A DNA stretch of 51,271 nt from Bin80 sp022820435 (lineage in GTDB: Bacteria > Bacteroidota > Rhodothermia > Rhodothermales > Bin80): positions 1 through 51,271 of the forward strand of contig JAJEFL010000083.1 in the NCBI GenBank assembly GCA_022820435.1, read 5' to 3'. Below are positions 37,397 through 46,376 of this stretch, piece by piece. The first letter of the stretch is position 1, and the number at the start of each line of letters is the position of its first letter. The translations under genes were made by a program, and so were the position numbers. The notes beneath the pieces are model-generated. The model did not search any database, was not told the DNA's origin, and worked only from the letters and a program-made list of their open reading frames with translations.

Positions 37397-37841
37397 CTGT
37401 GCCTCACAGCAGGATTTGATTTCCGCACAAGAAATTTTCTCGACTGACCAGCAACTTCTGTAATTCGCCACCGTGTAACCATAAGAATCCAGGAAATCGT
37501 TCCGTTTTAACCTTTGCTGATGGAATTTACAAAATTTCAGGAAATCTTGCAAGCCTTTGCATCTTAGAGGCAAAGGCTTTGTTCGTACCCCCTGATTTAT
37601 TGTATTCAAGAGACTTGAATGGGGTAAATAAGGCAAAGTATTTGAGGATACCGAAACTTCGTAACTGCCCGATAGATAGGGGTTAACCTTCTACATTTGT
37701 TACATTTTACTGTCCAGAATTCTCTCCCATGACTGATTCAGATGAGTTGCAGACGATGTGATGATATATCTACATTCATTTCCGCTGAATCACAAATTTC
37801 AAATTCTGTCAGCATTTTCGTGCAAATCCGTGTCAGAATGA
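37397..37841. other. Intergenic region inside the translation operon, no gene recognised
   Basis: About 445 bp between rbfA and the lipoprotein gene. It should carry a promoter for the inserted genes. On the minus strand CAAAGCCTTTGCC/AGGCAAAGGCTTTG-type complementary segments near 37552-37581 could form a stem-loop, a candidate terminator or attenuator, but it has no clear T tract. Otherwise nothing is recognised. Confidence 0.4.
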
Positions 37842-38198
37842 TCATGGAGGATCATTCTGATACTTGATCTGCGCAAACAGCGTATCCAGCTTGCGGACTT
37901 CATCCTGAGAATTGTCAAGTAAAAACCGGATGCTCGGAACCGCCCGGATCTGATGGCGCACCCTCTGTGCCAGAAACTTTCGAATTGCAACCGTCCGGTT
38001 CACCAAAGTGTCAAAGGCCGCCTGCCTATCCTCGGCAGAGTCATGCATGATGCTCAAGTCTACATAGACAATCGACAGATCACGCGTGACGCGAGTTCCG
38101 GTCACGGTCACCATGGACTGGTCTGGAAATTCACGCGCAAGGATGTCCGCAATCTCACGGTGCATCAACTTCGCAACGCGTTGCGTTCGTACACTCAT
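37842..38198 (-). CDS. rbfA: 30S ribosome-binding factor A
   Basis: 118 residues. It is a KH-like late 30S maturation factor that binds near the 16S 5' helix. RTQRVAKLMHREIADILAREF is the family N-terminus, and VTVTGTRVTRDLSIVYVDLS holds the central strands. IRAVPSIRFLLDNSQDEVRKLDTLFAQI is the C-terminal conserved block. It follows infB with a 5-bp gap, the standard order, but the truB normally next is displaced. Confidence 0.94.
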   Translation of the reverse strand: MSVRTQRVAKLMHREIADILAREFPDQSMVTVTGTRVTRDLSIVYVDLSIMHDSAEDRQAAFDTLVNRTVAIRKFLAQRVRHQIRAVPSIRFLLDNSQDEVRKLDTLFAQIKYQNDPP

Positions 38199-38203
38199 CC
38201 AAT

Positions 38204-41200
38204 CTACGAAACGTCAAGGGTACGCTTGGTTTGAACCATCTCAAAGGCCTCAATCTGGTCGCCAATCTTGATGTCATTATAGTTCTCAACTCCAATCCCG
38301 CATTCATACCCCGAAAGTACCTCCCGCACATCCTCCTTGAAACGGCGCAGGGATGCAAGCCGCCCTTCGTAGATGACAACACTCTCCCGCAACACATGGA
38401 CCGTATCACTCCGGCGAATACGCCCTTCGGAGATATAGCACCCTGCAACAGATCCGACCTTGGGCACCTTGAAGATTTCGCGCACCTCTGCGACCCCCGT
38501 GATCTTTTCTGTTTCTTCCGGAGTCAGGAGCCCTTCCAGTGCATCCCGCACATCCTCAATTGCATCATAGATGATGGAGTAGGTGCGAATATCAATCTCT
38601 TCACGCTCAGCAGCCGCCCGCGCTCCCGCAGTAGGACGAACCTGAAATCCAATGATGACAGCATCGGATGCCGAAGCCAGCATGACATCACTTTCCGTGA
38701 TTGCACCCACCCCCGAATGAATAATACTCACGGCAACCTCATCCGTGGAAATCTTATGCAGTGAATCACTGATCGCTTCCACCGATCCACCTACATCCGC
38801 CTTAATGATCAGGTTCAACTCGCTGAAATCCCCTAACGCCATGCGGCGCCCGATATCTTCCAAACGCACATGTTTGTACTGACGCATTTTTTGTTCACGC
38901 CAGATCTGCTGACGTTTTTGGGAAATATCACGTGCTTCTGACTCACTCTCTACACCGGCCAACTGATCCCCAACCGTAGGCTGCCCTGGAAGCCCTAGCA
39001 CCAATGCAGGCTCACTAGGACTCGCGGACTGGATTCGATTATCCCACTCATCGAACATCGCACGGACTCGCCCGCCATAAACTCCGGCCACAAATGGATC
39101 GCCTACTTTAAGCGTTCCGTTCTGAACAAGAACTGTTGCAATATTACCACGTCCACGATCTAGCCGGCTTTCAATCACAATTCCCTGGGCACGCCGATGA
39201 GGATTCCCCTTCAATTCCATAAGATCTGCTTCAAGAAGAACTTTCTCCAAAAGATCGTCGATCCCCTCTCCTGTCTTCGCAGATACAAATGCACACTGTA
39301 CATTCCCACCATACTGCTCAACCAGAACATTGTAGTCAGAGAGTTCCTTCATGACCCGCTGTACATCCGCCTGCTCCAGATCAATCTTGTTGATTGCAAT
39401 AATCAGGGCAACTCCTGCTGCTTTTGCATGGTTGATGGCTTCAATCGTCTGTGGCATAACCGAATCATTGGCAGCAACGACAAGAATGACCACATCGGTC
39501 ACTTTTGCACCGCGAGCCCGCATAGCGGTAAATGCCTCGTGGCCTGGCGTATCTAGGAACGTAACCAGCCGCTCCTCATCCAAGGTCACCTTATAAGCTC
39601 CGATATGCTGCGTGATACCCCCGGATTCTCCGGCAGCAACACTTGAATTACGAACATAATCAAGGAGTGATGTTTTCCCGTGGTCTACATGGCCCATCAC
39701 CGTGACGACCGGTGCTCTTGGCATCAAATCTCCTGGATCATCTTCAACCACCTCAATATCATCTGCACCAAACTCGGTAATAAACTCAACCGCATACTCA
39801 AATTCATCTGCCACATAAGCGATTGTATCCGCATCCAATCGCTGATTGATAGATACCATCATCCCGGAACTGAGCAGCATACTGATGATCTCCGTGACCT
39901 GGATCCCCATCAGATCCGCCAGTTCCCCCGTAGAAATGAATTCGGTAACACGAATCTGGCGATCCTGTTCTTCCTGCTCCATCTGCACATTCAGGCGCTC
40001 TTCTGCACGTTGTTGGCGGCGTGCTCTGCGCCGGCGCTGGCGGACCCGTACATTGCCTTGATCCAGAGTACGGAGCGTCTCCTGGACAGACTGTCCGACC
40101 TCTTCCGAATCAACCTTGGGCTTGCGTTTACGCTTGCGCTTTGTGGTTGTGGTCTTGGCGGGAGTCTGTTTTTCTTTCGTTTCCTGGGCCGGCTTCTTGG
40201 ATGCCGCAACCTTTTTACGTTTGCGCTTGGCGCGACGTTTCGGCCCCGGCTCCGCACCACCTTCAACCGTGTTGAGATCAATCTTGCCCAGCACTTTGGT
40301 GCCTTGGAGCTTGTACCGGTCTGCCGAGATTACTTCATCTTCTTCCGTTTGTACCGCCCCCTCGGATTCCTCGACCTCAGCCGGGGCAGTTTCTTCCGTC
40401 CCCTCGTCAATGGACTTCGTCTCGCCCTGAACAGGGACTTCTTCTTCCTGACTTGATGCTATTTCCGTGGCCTCTGTTTCAGCTTCTGCGGAGGGTTCCT
40501 CCTCCGTATCAGCGGTCACGGATTCTATGACAGGCTCCTCTGCTTCAGCCGGCTCAACGGTCAATTCTTTTTCGCTCACTTGCTGCAGCGATACCGCTTC
40601 TTCGGAACCTGCCTCCACCGGTGGGGGGATTTCGGTTTTCGTTTCCTGATCTGAAACTGCTTCGGTTTCAGGAAGGGATTCTGTCTCTGGTTCCTCATCT
40701 GCCTCGGCAACCACCGTCTCATCCATGGCCGTCTTTCTATCCGGCGGCGGCTTAATCTCTTCCTGCTCCAGAGCCGTCTCTGAAACTGACGGCGGCTCCA
40801 CCTCCTCCTGATCCGCGGCAGGGGTCTCTGGAGTTGACGGCGGCTCCACTTCCACCTGATCCGCCGCAGTAGTCTCTGGAGTTGGCAGCGGCTCCGCTTC
40901 TTCATGATCCACGGCCGCGGCCTCTGGTGTTTGCTGCGGCTCCACTTCCTCTTCAACTCTACTCGACTCTCGCTCACGCTTCGCCTCTATCCGATCTGCC
41001 TCACGCGCCTCACGAAGTTCCCGTACACGCGCACGCGTGTCACGGTCCTCCGAAAAATGATCTACAAGATCAAGGTAGGCTTCTTCATCTACGATTGCTG
41101 CGTTGAGTCCATTCCCCTTCAATGCATCTGCATATCCGCGTTCGCTCAGATGGCTGACAATCGTATCAACCGTTAGATTCAGTTCTTTGGCCGCTTTATG

Positions 41201-41245
41201 CAACCGAACTTTTTTGAATTTTTTCTGTGTGGCAGTCGTTGCCAT
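38204..41245 (-). CDS. infB: Translation initiation factor IF-2
   Basis: 1013 residues. It delivers initiator tRNA to the 30S and promotes subunit joining. The N-terminal IF2_N helix (LHKAAKELNLTVDTIVSHL) is followed by an unusually long Glu/Pro-rich linker of about 230 residues containing degenerate repeats of TPETxAADQxEVEPPS, then a basic Arg/Lys stretch. The GTPase has G1 GHVDHGKTSLLD, G2 GGITQHIG, G3 DTPGHEAF, G4 NKID and G5 SAKTGEG. Domains II-IV follow, ending KRTLDVS. It is the centre of the nusA-infB-rbfA run; the linker length is probably lineage specific. Confidence 0.97.
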   Translation of the reverse strand: MATTATQKKFKKVRLHKAAKELNLTVDTIVSHLSERGYADALKGNGLNAAIVDEEAYLDLVDHFSEDRDTRARVRELREAREADRIEAKRERESSRVEEEVEPQQTPEAAAVDHEEAEPLPTPETTAADQVEVEPPSTPETPAADQEEVEPPSVSETALEQEEIKPPPDRKTAMDETVVAEADEEPETESLPETEAVSDQETKTEIPPPVEAGSEEAVSLQQVSEKELTVEPAEAEEPVIESVTADTEEEPSAEAETEATEIASSQEEEVPVQGETKSIDEGTEETAPAEVEESEGAVQTEEDEVISADRYKLQGTKVLGKIDLNTVEGGAEPGPKRRAKRKRKKVAASKKPAQETKEKQTPAKTTTTKRKRKRKPKVDSEEVGQSVQETLRTLDQGNVRVRQRRRRARRQQRAEERLNVQMEQEEQDRQIRVTEFISTGELADLMGIQVTEIISMLLSSGMMVSINQRLDADTIAYVADEFEYAVEFITEFGADDIEVVEDDPGDLMPRAPVVTVMGHVDHGKTSLLDYVRNSSVAAGESGGITQHIGAYKVTLDEERLVTFLDTPGHEAFTAMRARGAKVTDVVILVVAANDSVMPQTIEAINHAKAAGVALIIAINKIDLEQADVQRVMKELSDYNVLVEQYGGNVQCAFVSAKTGEGIDDLLEKVLLEADLMELKGNPHRRAQGIVIESRLDRGRGNIATVLVQNGTLKVGDPFVAGVYGGRVRAMFDEWDNRIQSASPSEPALVLGLPGQPTVGDQLAGVESESEARDISQKRQQIWREQKMRQYKHVRLEDIGRRMALGDFSELNLIIKADVGGSVEAISDSLHKISTDEVAVSIIHSGVGAITESDVMLASASDAVIIGFQVRPTAGARAAAEREEIDIRTYSIIYDAIEDVRDALEGLLTPEETEKITGVAEVREIFKVPKVGSVAGCYISEGRIRRSDTVHVLRESVVIYEGRLASLRRFKEDVREVLSGYECGIGVENYNDIKIGDQIEAFEMVQTKRTLDVS

Positions 41246-41283
41246 CTGGCTATCTCAATCGTTATATATGCGGATGCCGGATT

Positions 41284-42564
41284 CTAATACTCAAAATCTT
41301 CGTCTAGTTCCTGCACATCTTCATCATCAAACTCGGCTTTCATGGACTCCATGATGCGCTTTGCCACCTCAAGTTCTAAACCACTTCTACGAACCAGTTC
41401 ATCTACCGAGAGCTGCAGGACTGCTTTCGCAGAATCACACCCAATCTCCCGAAGTTTCTCAATGATTTCCGGGCTGAACTCATCTGCAAATTCACCGATT
41501 TCAACATCTTCCTCATCCGCCGGGATCTCCCTGAAAATATCCAACTCAATCCCGGTCATCCGTGACGCGAGCCGGATATTGATGCCACCTTTTCCAATGG
41601 CCTGACTCACTTCATCCGCCTTCACAACCACTTTGGCTTTGGGTGGAATCAGCGTGTCATTGATCACCACTGAGACCGGATTCGACGGGGAGAGTGCCCG
41701 CTTGATCAACAGGTACAGGTCATCCGTCCACTCCATAACATCAATATTCTCATTGCTGAGTTCGCGCACCACGGCATGGATCCGATTCCCTTTGAGCCCT
41801 ACGCAGGCCCCGACCGGGTCAATCCGGTCATCATGGGTAATGACCGCCACTTTTGCCCGATCCCCGGGCTCACGTTGAATCGCCTTGATCTCCACAATCC
41901 CTTCGTCAATCTCCGGCACCTCCAACTCAAACAGACGCTCCATTAATTGTGGAGCGGTACGGCTGATGATCACTTTCGGGTTACTCCCTGCATCTCTGCG
42001 CACCTCCTTCACAACAGCACGCAGCATATCCCCTTTCCGGTAACGGTCTCGCGGAATCTGCTCTTCCCGGGGCATCACCAGTTCAACCCGGTTGTGCAGG
42101 ACCAGAATTTCCCGCCGCCGTATCTGATAGATCTCTCCGACCACCAGTTCCCCGATGAGATCCGAGTACTCCGCGTAGACATTCTCTTTCTCAATATCCC
42201 GAATACGATTGCGAAATGTATAGCGGGCCGTCTGTACTGCACGTCTGCCAAACTCGGCAATGGATATTTCTTCCGCAACATCATCCTCCACCTCAAAATC
42301 ATCTTCGATCTTGACGGCATCCCGGAGTTCAATTTGCGTGACTGGATCCGACAGATCATAGTCTTCAACCACTTCCCGGATATGCAGGACCTGTATATCT
42401 CCGTGGTCTGGATTCAGAATGATTTCAAATGCCTCATCGGAGCCAAACCGTGTCCGGATCATGGCTCGGATAACATCCTCTACAATTAACTGTAGCGTAT
42501 CCCGGTCTATATCTTTTTCCCGGGCAATTTCGGCAAATGACGAAACAAGATCTCTGCTATGCAT
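41284..42564 (-). CDS. nusA: Transcription termination/antitermination protein NusA
   Basis: 426 residues. An N-terminal RNA-polymerase binding domain is followed by an S1 domain (VVGEIYQIRRREILVL) and tandem KH domains; KH1 contains GACVGLKGNRIHAVVREL and KH2 contains SQAIGKGGINIRLASRMTG. A helix-hairpin-helix segment (GCDSAKAVLQLSVDELVRRSGLE) follows, with an acidic tail. The usual long C-terminal repeats of proteobacterial NusA are absent, as in many Bacteroidota-like organisms. It regulates pausing and termination and works with the downstream translation genes in one operon. Confidence 0.96.
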   Translation of the reverse strand: MHSRDLVSSFAEIAREKDIDRDTLQLIVEDVIRAMIRTRFGSDEAFEIILNPDHGDIQVLHIREVVEDYDLSDPVTQIELRDAVKIEDDFEVEDDVAEEISIAEFGRRAVQTARYTFRNRIRDIEKENVYAEYSDLIGELVVGEIYQIRRREILVLHNRVELVMPREEQIPRDRYRKGDMLRAVVKEVRRDAGSNPKVIISRTAPQLMERLFELEVPEIDEGIVEIKAIQREPGDRAKVAVITHDDRIDPVGACVGLKGNRIHAVVRELSNENIDVMEWTDDLYLLIKRALSPSNPVSVVINDTLIPPKAKVVVKADEVSQAIGKGGINIRLASRMTGIELDIFREIPADEEDVEIGEFADEFSPEIIEKLREIGCDSAKAVLQLSVDELVRRSGLELEVAKRIMESMKAEFDDEDVQELDEDFEY

Positions 42565-42582
42565 CTCAATTAATTTCTGTTC

Positions 42583-43044
42583 TTACCAGGGTAGCTGCAC
42601 TTTGGCCCATTGGATGTCATCGTGCAGGATTTTCACCGTTCCCTTTCCATTTTGAATCTGGATGGAGGCCTCCTGCACCGATAACAGTTCTCCACAAACC
42701 TCTGTGAATGCATCTTTGTGCTTACGGTAGTGAACTCGCAGGTTGCGTCCGATGTGTTTGCGATACTGCCGGGGCAGGCGCAGCGGACGGGTGGCATCCG
42801 GCGTGGACACATTCAAGGTGTAGCGCCCAGGCATGACATCCTCCACATCCAGCATAAATCCAATATCATGGCTTAATCCAGCCAGATCGTCAACGTTAAG
42901 TTCTTCATCACTTTCAACAAATACATTTACGGTGTGGGATCCTTTGCTCCCACGCACAGAAAACTCAACCAAAAAGACCGGGCCTTCTTCCAGTTCCCTT
43001 TCCACAAGGGACTGCACGCGCTCTTCAAGTCCAACCGTATCCAT
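42583..43044 (-). CDS. rimP: Ribosome maturation factor RimP
   Basis: 153 residues. It assists early 30S assembly. VFLVEFSVRGSKGSHTVNVFVES and VDDLAGLSHDIGFMLDVEDVMPGRYTLNVSTPDATRPL show the RimP N-terminal and Sm-like fold; the PGRYTLNVSTPD segment is diagnostic. It precedes nusA in the conserved rimP-nusA-infB order. The 200 bp upstream (43045-43243) contain no recognisable gene or tRNA. Confidence 0.94.
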   Translation of the reverse strand: MDTVGLEERVQSLVERELEEGPVFLVEFSVRGSKGSHTVNVFVESDEELNVDDLAGLSHDIGFMLDVEDVMPGRYTLNVSTPDATRPLRLPRQYRKHIGRNLRVHYRKHKDAFTEVCGELLSVQEASIQIQNGKGTVKILHDDIQWAKVQLPW

Positions 43045-43243
43045 GTCTATTGTATATTAAAAACGCCCAGTCTCGACGTGCGTGACGGGCGCAGTTCAAC
43101 GTCTATATCAAACAAAAAAGGAGCCCGCAACCGAGCACCTCTCTGCCGTCGAGCGGTCACTGTCTGCGATGATTCACCGAATCCTGATCGCACACATTAA
43201 CCGCCACAGGGACGCTTACCATCCATAAAGATCATTGTTCCGA

Positions 43244-44845
43244 TCAGACCAGACTAGTGCGCCGCTCCGCCATAACCTGCTCCGGATAGTCCAGTGTATA
43301 ATGCAGTCCGCGGCTCTCTCTGCGCATCTGTGCGCTTCGAATAATCAGATAGGCAACCGCAATGAGGTTCCGCAGTTCGCAGAGCCTGCTGGAGATACGG
43401 GTTCGGTGATAAAATTCTTCTACTTCTTCATAAAGCAGCCGCGTCCGGCGCAGTGCACGGGCAAGCCGCAGATCCGAGCGCACAATCCCCACATAATTCC
43501 ACATAGTCCGCTGTAGTTCTTCCCGGTTATGAGATATGAGCACCCACTCTCCCTGCTGCCCGGTACCGGAGTCGTTCCAGTCCGGCACCAACTCATTAAA
43601 GTCGCGCACTGCTGCGACTTGCGGGGCAATGTTGACGGCCCTCCGGCTAAAGACCATCGCTTCAAGCAGAGAGTTACTCGCGAGCCGATTTGCCCCGTGC
43701 AGCCCTGTATAGGCCACCTCCCCAATCGCCAGAAGCCCGGTAATGCTTGTTCTTGCCATCCCATCCGTCTGCACTCCGCCACACTGATAGTGTGCTGCAG
43801 GGACCACTGGAATAGGTTCAGATGTCGGGTTGATACCGAGTCTCCGGCAGGTCTCCACGATATGCGGGAACGCTTCTTCCGTTCTGGACTTCTCAAGGTG
43901 AGACACATCCAGATATACATGATCTTCACCGTGATGCTTGAGTTGGTTGTCAATGGCCCGGGCAACAATATCACGTGGAGCCAGCTCCGCCCGGGAATCA
44001 TAGCGTTTCATAAATGCCTCTCCACTCTGATTCAGCAGAATACCACCATGCCCCCTGACGGCTTCCGAAATCAGAAATGCATGCCCCTTGTGGAATTTTC
44101 CCTGATAGAGTGACGTTGGATGAAACTGTACAAATTCCATATTCGCTACGCGTGCTTTTGCACGATAGGCCATGGCGACACCATCCCCCGTTGCAATGGA
44201 TGGATTGGTCGTGTGCTGATAGACCGCACATGACCCTCCGGTCGCCAGCAGGGTCACGCGTGCCAGAAATGTATGCACGGTTTCGTCGCGTTCATCCAGC
44301 ACATAGGCACCATAGCAATTGACATCCGGGCGCAGCCTTGTCACATGCTGCCCCAGATGATGTTCTGTAATCAGATCAACCGCATAGTGATAATCAAAGA
44401 TGGTGATATTGGGATGTGCCTGTATTTTTTCCAGCAGGACACGCTCAATCTCCCGTCCGGTCCGGTCTCTGGCATGGAGAATCCTTGGATGTGCATGTCC
44501 GGCTTCTCGGACCAGGTGCAGCTGCCCCTCCGCTTTGGTGAACGAGGCCCCCATATCAATCAGTGCCTGAATCTCACGGGGCCCTTCGGTGATCACATCT
44601 CTGACGATTTTTTCATCACAGAGTCCCGCACCGGCAACGAGAGTATCCTGGATATGACTTTCAATGGAATCATTCCTGTCCCATACCCCTGCGATCCCGC
44701 CCTGAGCATAATTTGTATTGGACTCCGCCGTCTCTTTTTTAGTGATGATGGCCACCTTCCCCTGATCGGCAACCCCCAGAGAAAACCATAAGCCGGCAAT
44801 GCCGCTCCCCAGAACCAGATAATCATATTGGTGTCGACCCGCCAT
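43244..44845 (-). CDS. nadB: L-aspartate oxidase
   Basis: 533 residues. It oxidises aspartate to iminoaspartate using FAD, the first step of de novo NAD synthesis with NadA. The FAD-binding motif VLGSGIAGLWFSLG is at the N-terminus. SNTNYAQGGIAGVWD and HPTSLYQG are substrate-site segments, and GLHGANRLASNSLLEAMVF is the second FAD-contact block. The C-terminal helical domain is intact. It starts two bases after the prfB stop, so it is co-transcribed with it. nadA and nadC are not in the window. Confidence 0.95.
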   Translation of the reverse strand: MAGRHQYDYLVLGSGIAGLWFSLGVADQGKVAIITKKETAESNTNYAQGGIAGVWDRNDSIESHIQDTLVAGAGLCDEKIVRDVITEGPREIQALIDMGASFTKAEGQLHLVREAGHAHPRILHARDRTGREIERVLLEKIQAHPNITIFDYHYAVDLITEHHLGQHVTRLRPDVNCYGAYVLDERDETVHTFLARVTLLATGGSCAVYQHTTNPSIATGDGVAMAYRAKARVANMEFVQFHPTSLYQGKFHKGHAFLISEAVRGHGGILLNQSGEAFMKRYDSRAELAPRDIVARAIDNQLKHHGEDHVYLDVSHLEKSRTEEAFPHIVETCRRLGINPTSEPIPVVPAAHYQCGGVQTDGMARTSITGLLAIGEVAYTGLHGANRLASNSLLEAMVFSRRAVNIAPQVAAVRDFNELVPDWNDSGTGQQGEWVLISHNREELQRTMWNYVGIVRSDLRLARALRRTRLLYEEVEEFYHRTRISSRLCELRNLIAVAYLIIRSAQMRRESRGLHYTLDYPEQVMAERRTSLV

Positions 44846-44847
44846 CG

Positions 44848-45949
44848 TTACTGCAGGAGGTATGCCTTAATAAACGCGTGCAGACTTCCGTCCATAACCG
44901 ACTGTACATCGGCAATTTTGAGTTCAGTCCGGTGATCATTCACCATCGTGTACGGCTGAAATACATAGGATCGGATCTGGCTCCCGAAGTCAATCCGTTT
45001 CTTCTGTGCTTCGCGCTTGTTCTTCTCTTCTTCCTGGATTGCCTGCTCCAAACGATAGACACGGCTTTTGAGCATGGTCATTGCCCGCTCCCGGTTTTGC
45101 AGTTGGCTGCGCTCTTCCGTACATTCTGCGGCAACGCGAACCTGCTCCCCGTTCGAAAGTGCGCCGGTCCAGATCAGACGTACCCCGGTATCCAGCTTGT
45201 TTACATTCTGCCCTCCTTTCCCGCCTGAGCGAAAGGTTTGCAGTTCGACATCGGTATCCCGCAGTTCAATCTCTATCGTTTCATCAATCTCCGGGTAGAC
45301 AAACACACTGGCGAACGACGTATGCCGGCGTGAATTGGAGTCAAACGGAGAGATGCGCACCAGCCGGTGCACACCGGATTCAGCTTTGAGGTATCCGTAG
45401 GCAAACTCGCCCTGAACGCTCAGCGAAGCACTCTTGATACCGGCCACATCCCCATCCTGATAACCGAGAATTGCAACTTTGAAGCCCTGCCGCTCTGCAT
45501 ACCGTGTATACATTCGCAGCAGCATTTCGGCCCAGTCCTGACTTTCCGTCCCGCCGGCACCGGGATTAATGGTCAGGATTGCATTGCGCTGATCATCCTC
45601 CCCGGAAAGCATGCTCCGCAGTTCAAGCACTTCGATTGCCTGATGCAGTGCCTTGCAGCTTGCTTCAATATCGTCTGTCAGGTCTTCCGACTCTTCTTCG
45701 GCAAGTTCCACCAGCACGGAGACATCCTCTGCATGGGATGTGACGGTTTCATAGGCTTTGATCCATTCATTCTCCGACGCAATTGCCCGTTCATTTACCT
45801 GTGCGGTTTCGGCATCATTCCAGTAATCCGGCTCAAACCGTTTCTCATTCAGGGCCTGAACCCGTTCGGCTCGCTTTGCAACGTCAAAGATAGCCTCCGA
45901 GCGCATGTGCACGCTCCAGTAGGTTTTCTATTTCGGGTCTGGAAATCAT
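44848..45949 (-). CDS. prfB: Peptide chain release factor 2, expressed by programmed +1 frameshift
   Basis: The family's length, about 366 residues, is reached only if two frames are joined. A leader opens at ATG 45949 (MISRPEIENLLERAHALGGYL) and stops at TGA; the main frame runs DVAKRAERVQALNEKRFEPDYW to the end. RF2 decodes UGA and UAA: the SPF anticodon-like motif is in VRISPFDSNSRR, and the GGQ catalytic motif in RSGGKGGQNVNKLDTG. The reading shift skips one base at CTT TGA C. Genes for nadB lie directly downstream. An alternative start inside the second frame at 45912 would lose the conserved N-terminus and is not preferred. Confidence 0.95.
45883..45899 (-). promoter_or_regulatory. prfB autoregulatory frameshift site
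   Basis: The minus strand reads CGGAGGCTATCTTTGAC: an internal Shine-Dalgarno GGAGG a few bases before CTT TGA C. This is the same layout as in the classical prfB site, where slow termination at UGA when RF2 is scarce lets the ribosome slip +1. The TGA is at 45884-45886. It gives feedback control of RF2 level. Confidence 0.95.
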
Positions 45950-46269
45950 GAATCTAACTTATGCTACGACTGGGGGATCTGGAAAAGTCTATCTACGATG
46001 AAAATACAGACATCTCGCCCTGATATGGGAATTTATGCACGATGTTCCCCATCTTTTACTTTGTCTATGCCTCCAGTCAGTTCAATGCTGCATCAATCCA
46101 CTCCCATCAGGAATTAGGTGATGTTTCGCAATAGATCATGGCTTGTGGAAAGGCGATTCACAAGTTGGATGCCCCAGAAATACACCTTGCATAAACCACG
46201 ATGATCACCTTCTTCCATGATCGGGAACGGGGATTTGTATACAGTACGGGGTTGGTGCCTGCCGTCAGG

Positions 46270-46376
46270 AATGAGATCACGTGCCCACCATGGTCTTGTT
46301 ACGACGTTCGGCAAAATACGCTTTCCGTAAAAGCGTTCCCAATGAGATCATGTGCCCACCATGGTTTTGTTGCGAC
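46270..46376. repeat. Direct repeat of the ATPase 3' end
   Basis: A 36-bp sequence at 46341-46376, which includes the end of the ATPase gene (NKTMVGT stop), recurs at 46270-46305 with four mismatches. Both copies end in the same NKTMVGT-stop coding sense. The rest of the 400-bp gap between prfB and the ATPase contains no gene. It looks like a relic of a tandem duplication or recombination. Confidence 0.7.

Noticed and set aside
39991..40977. Long Arg-rich and Ser-rich frames within infB
   Set aside because: Shadows of the repetitive, compositionally biased IF-2 linker on other frames.
43045..43243. tRNA or other structural RNA upstream of rimP
   Set aside because: I found no tRNA-like T-loop or acceptor pairing. 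No tRNA or rRNA could be recognised anywhere in the window.
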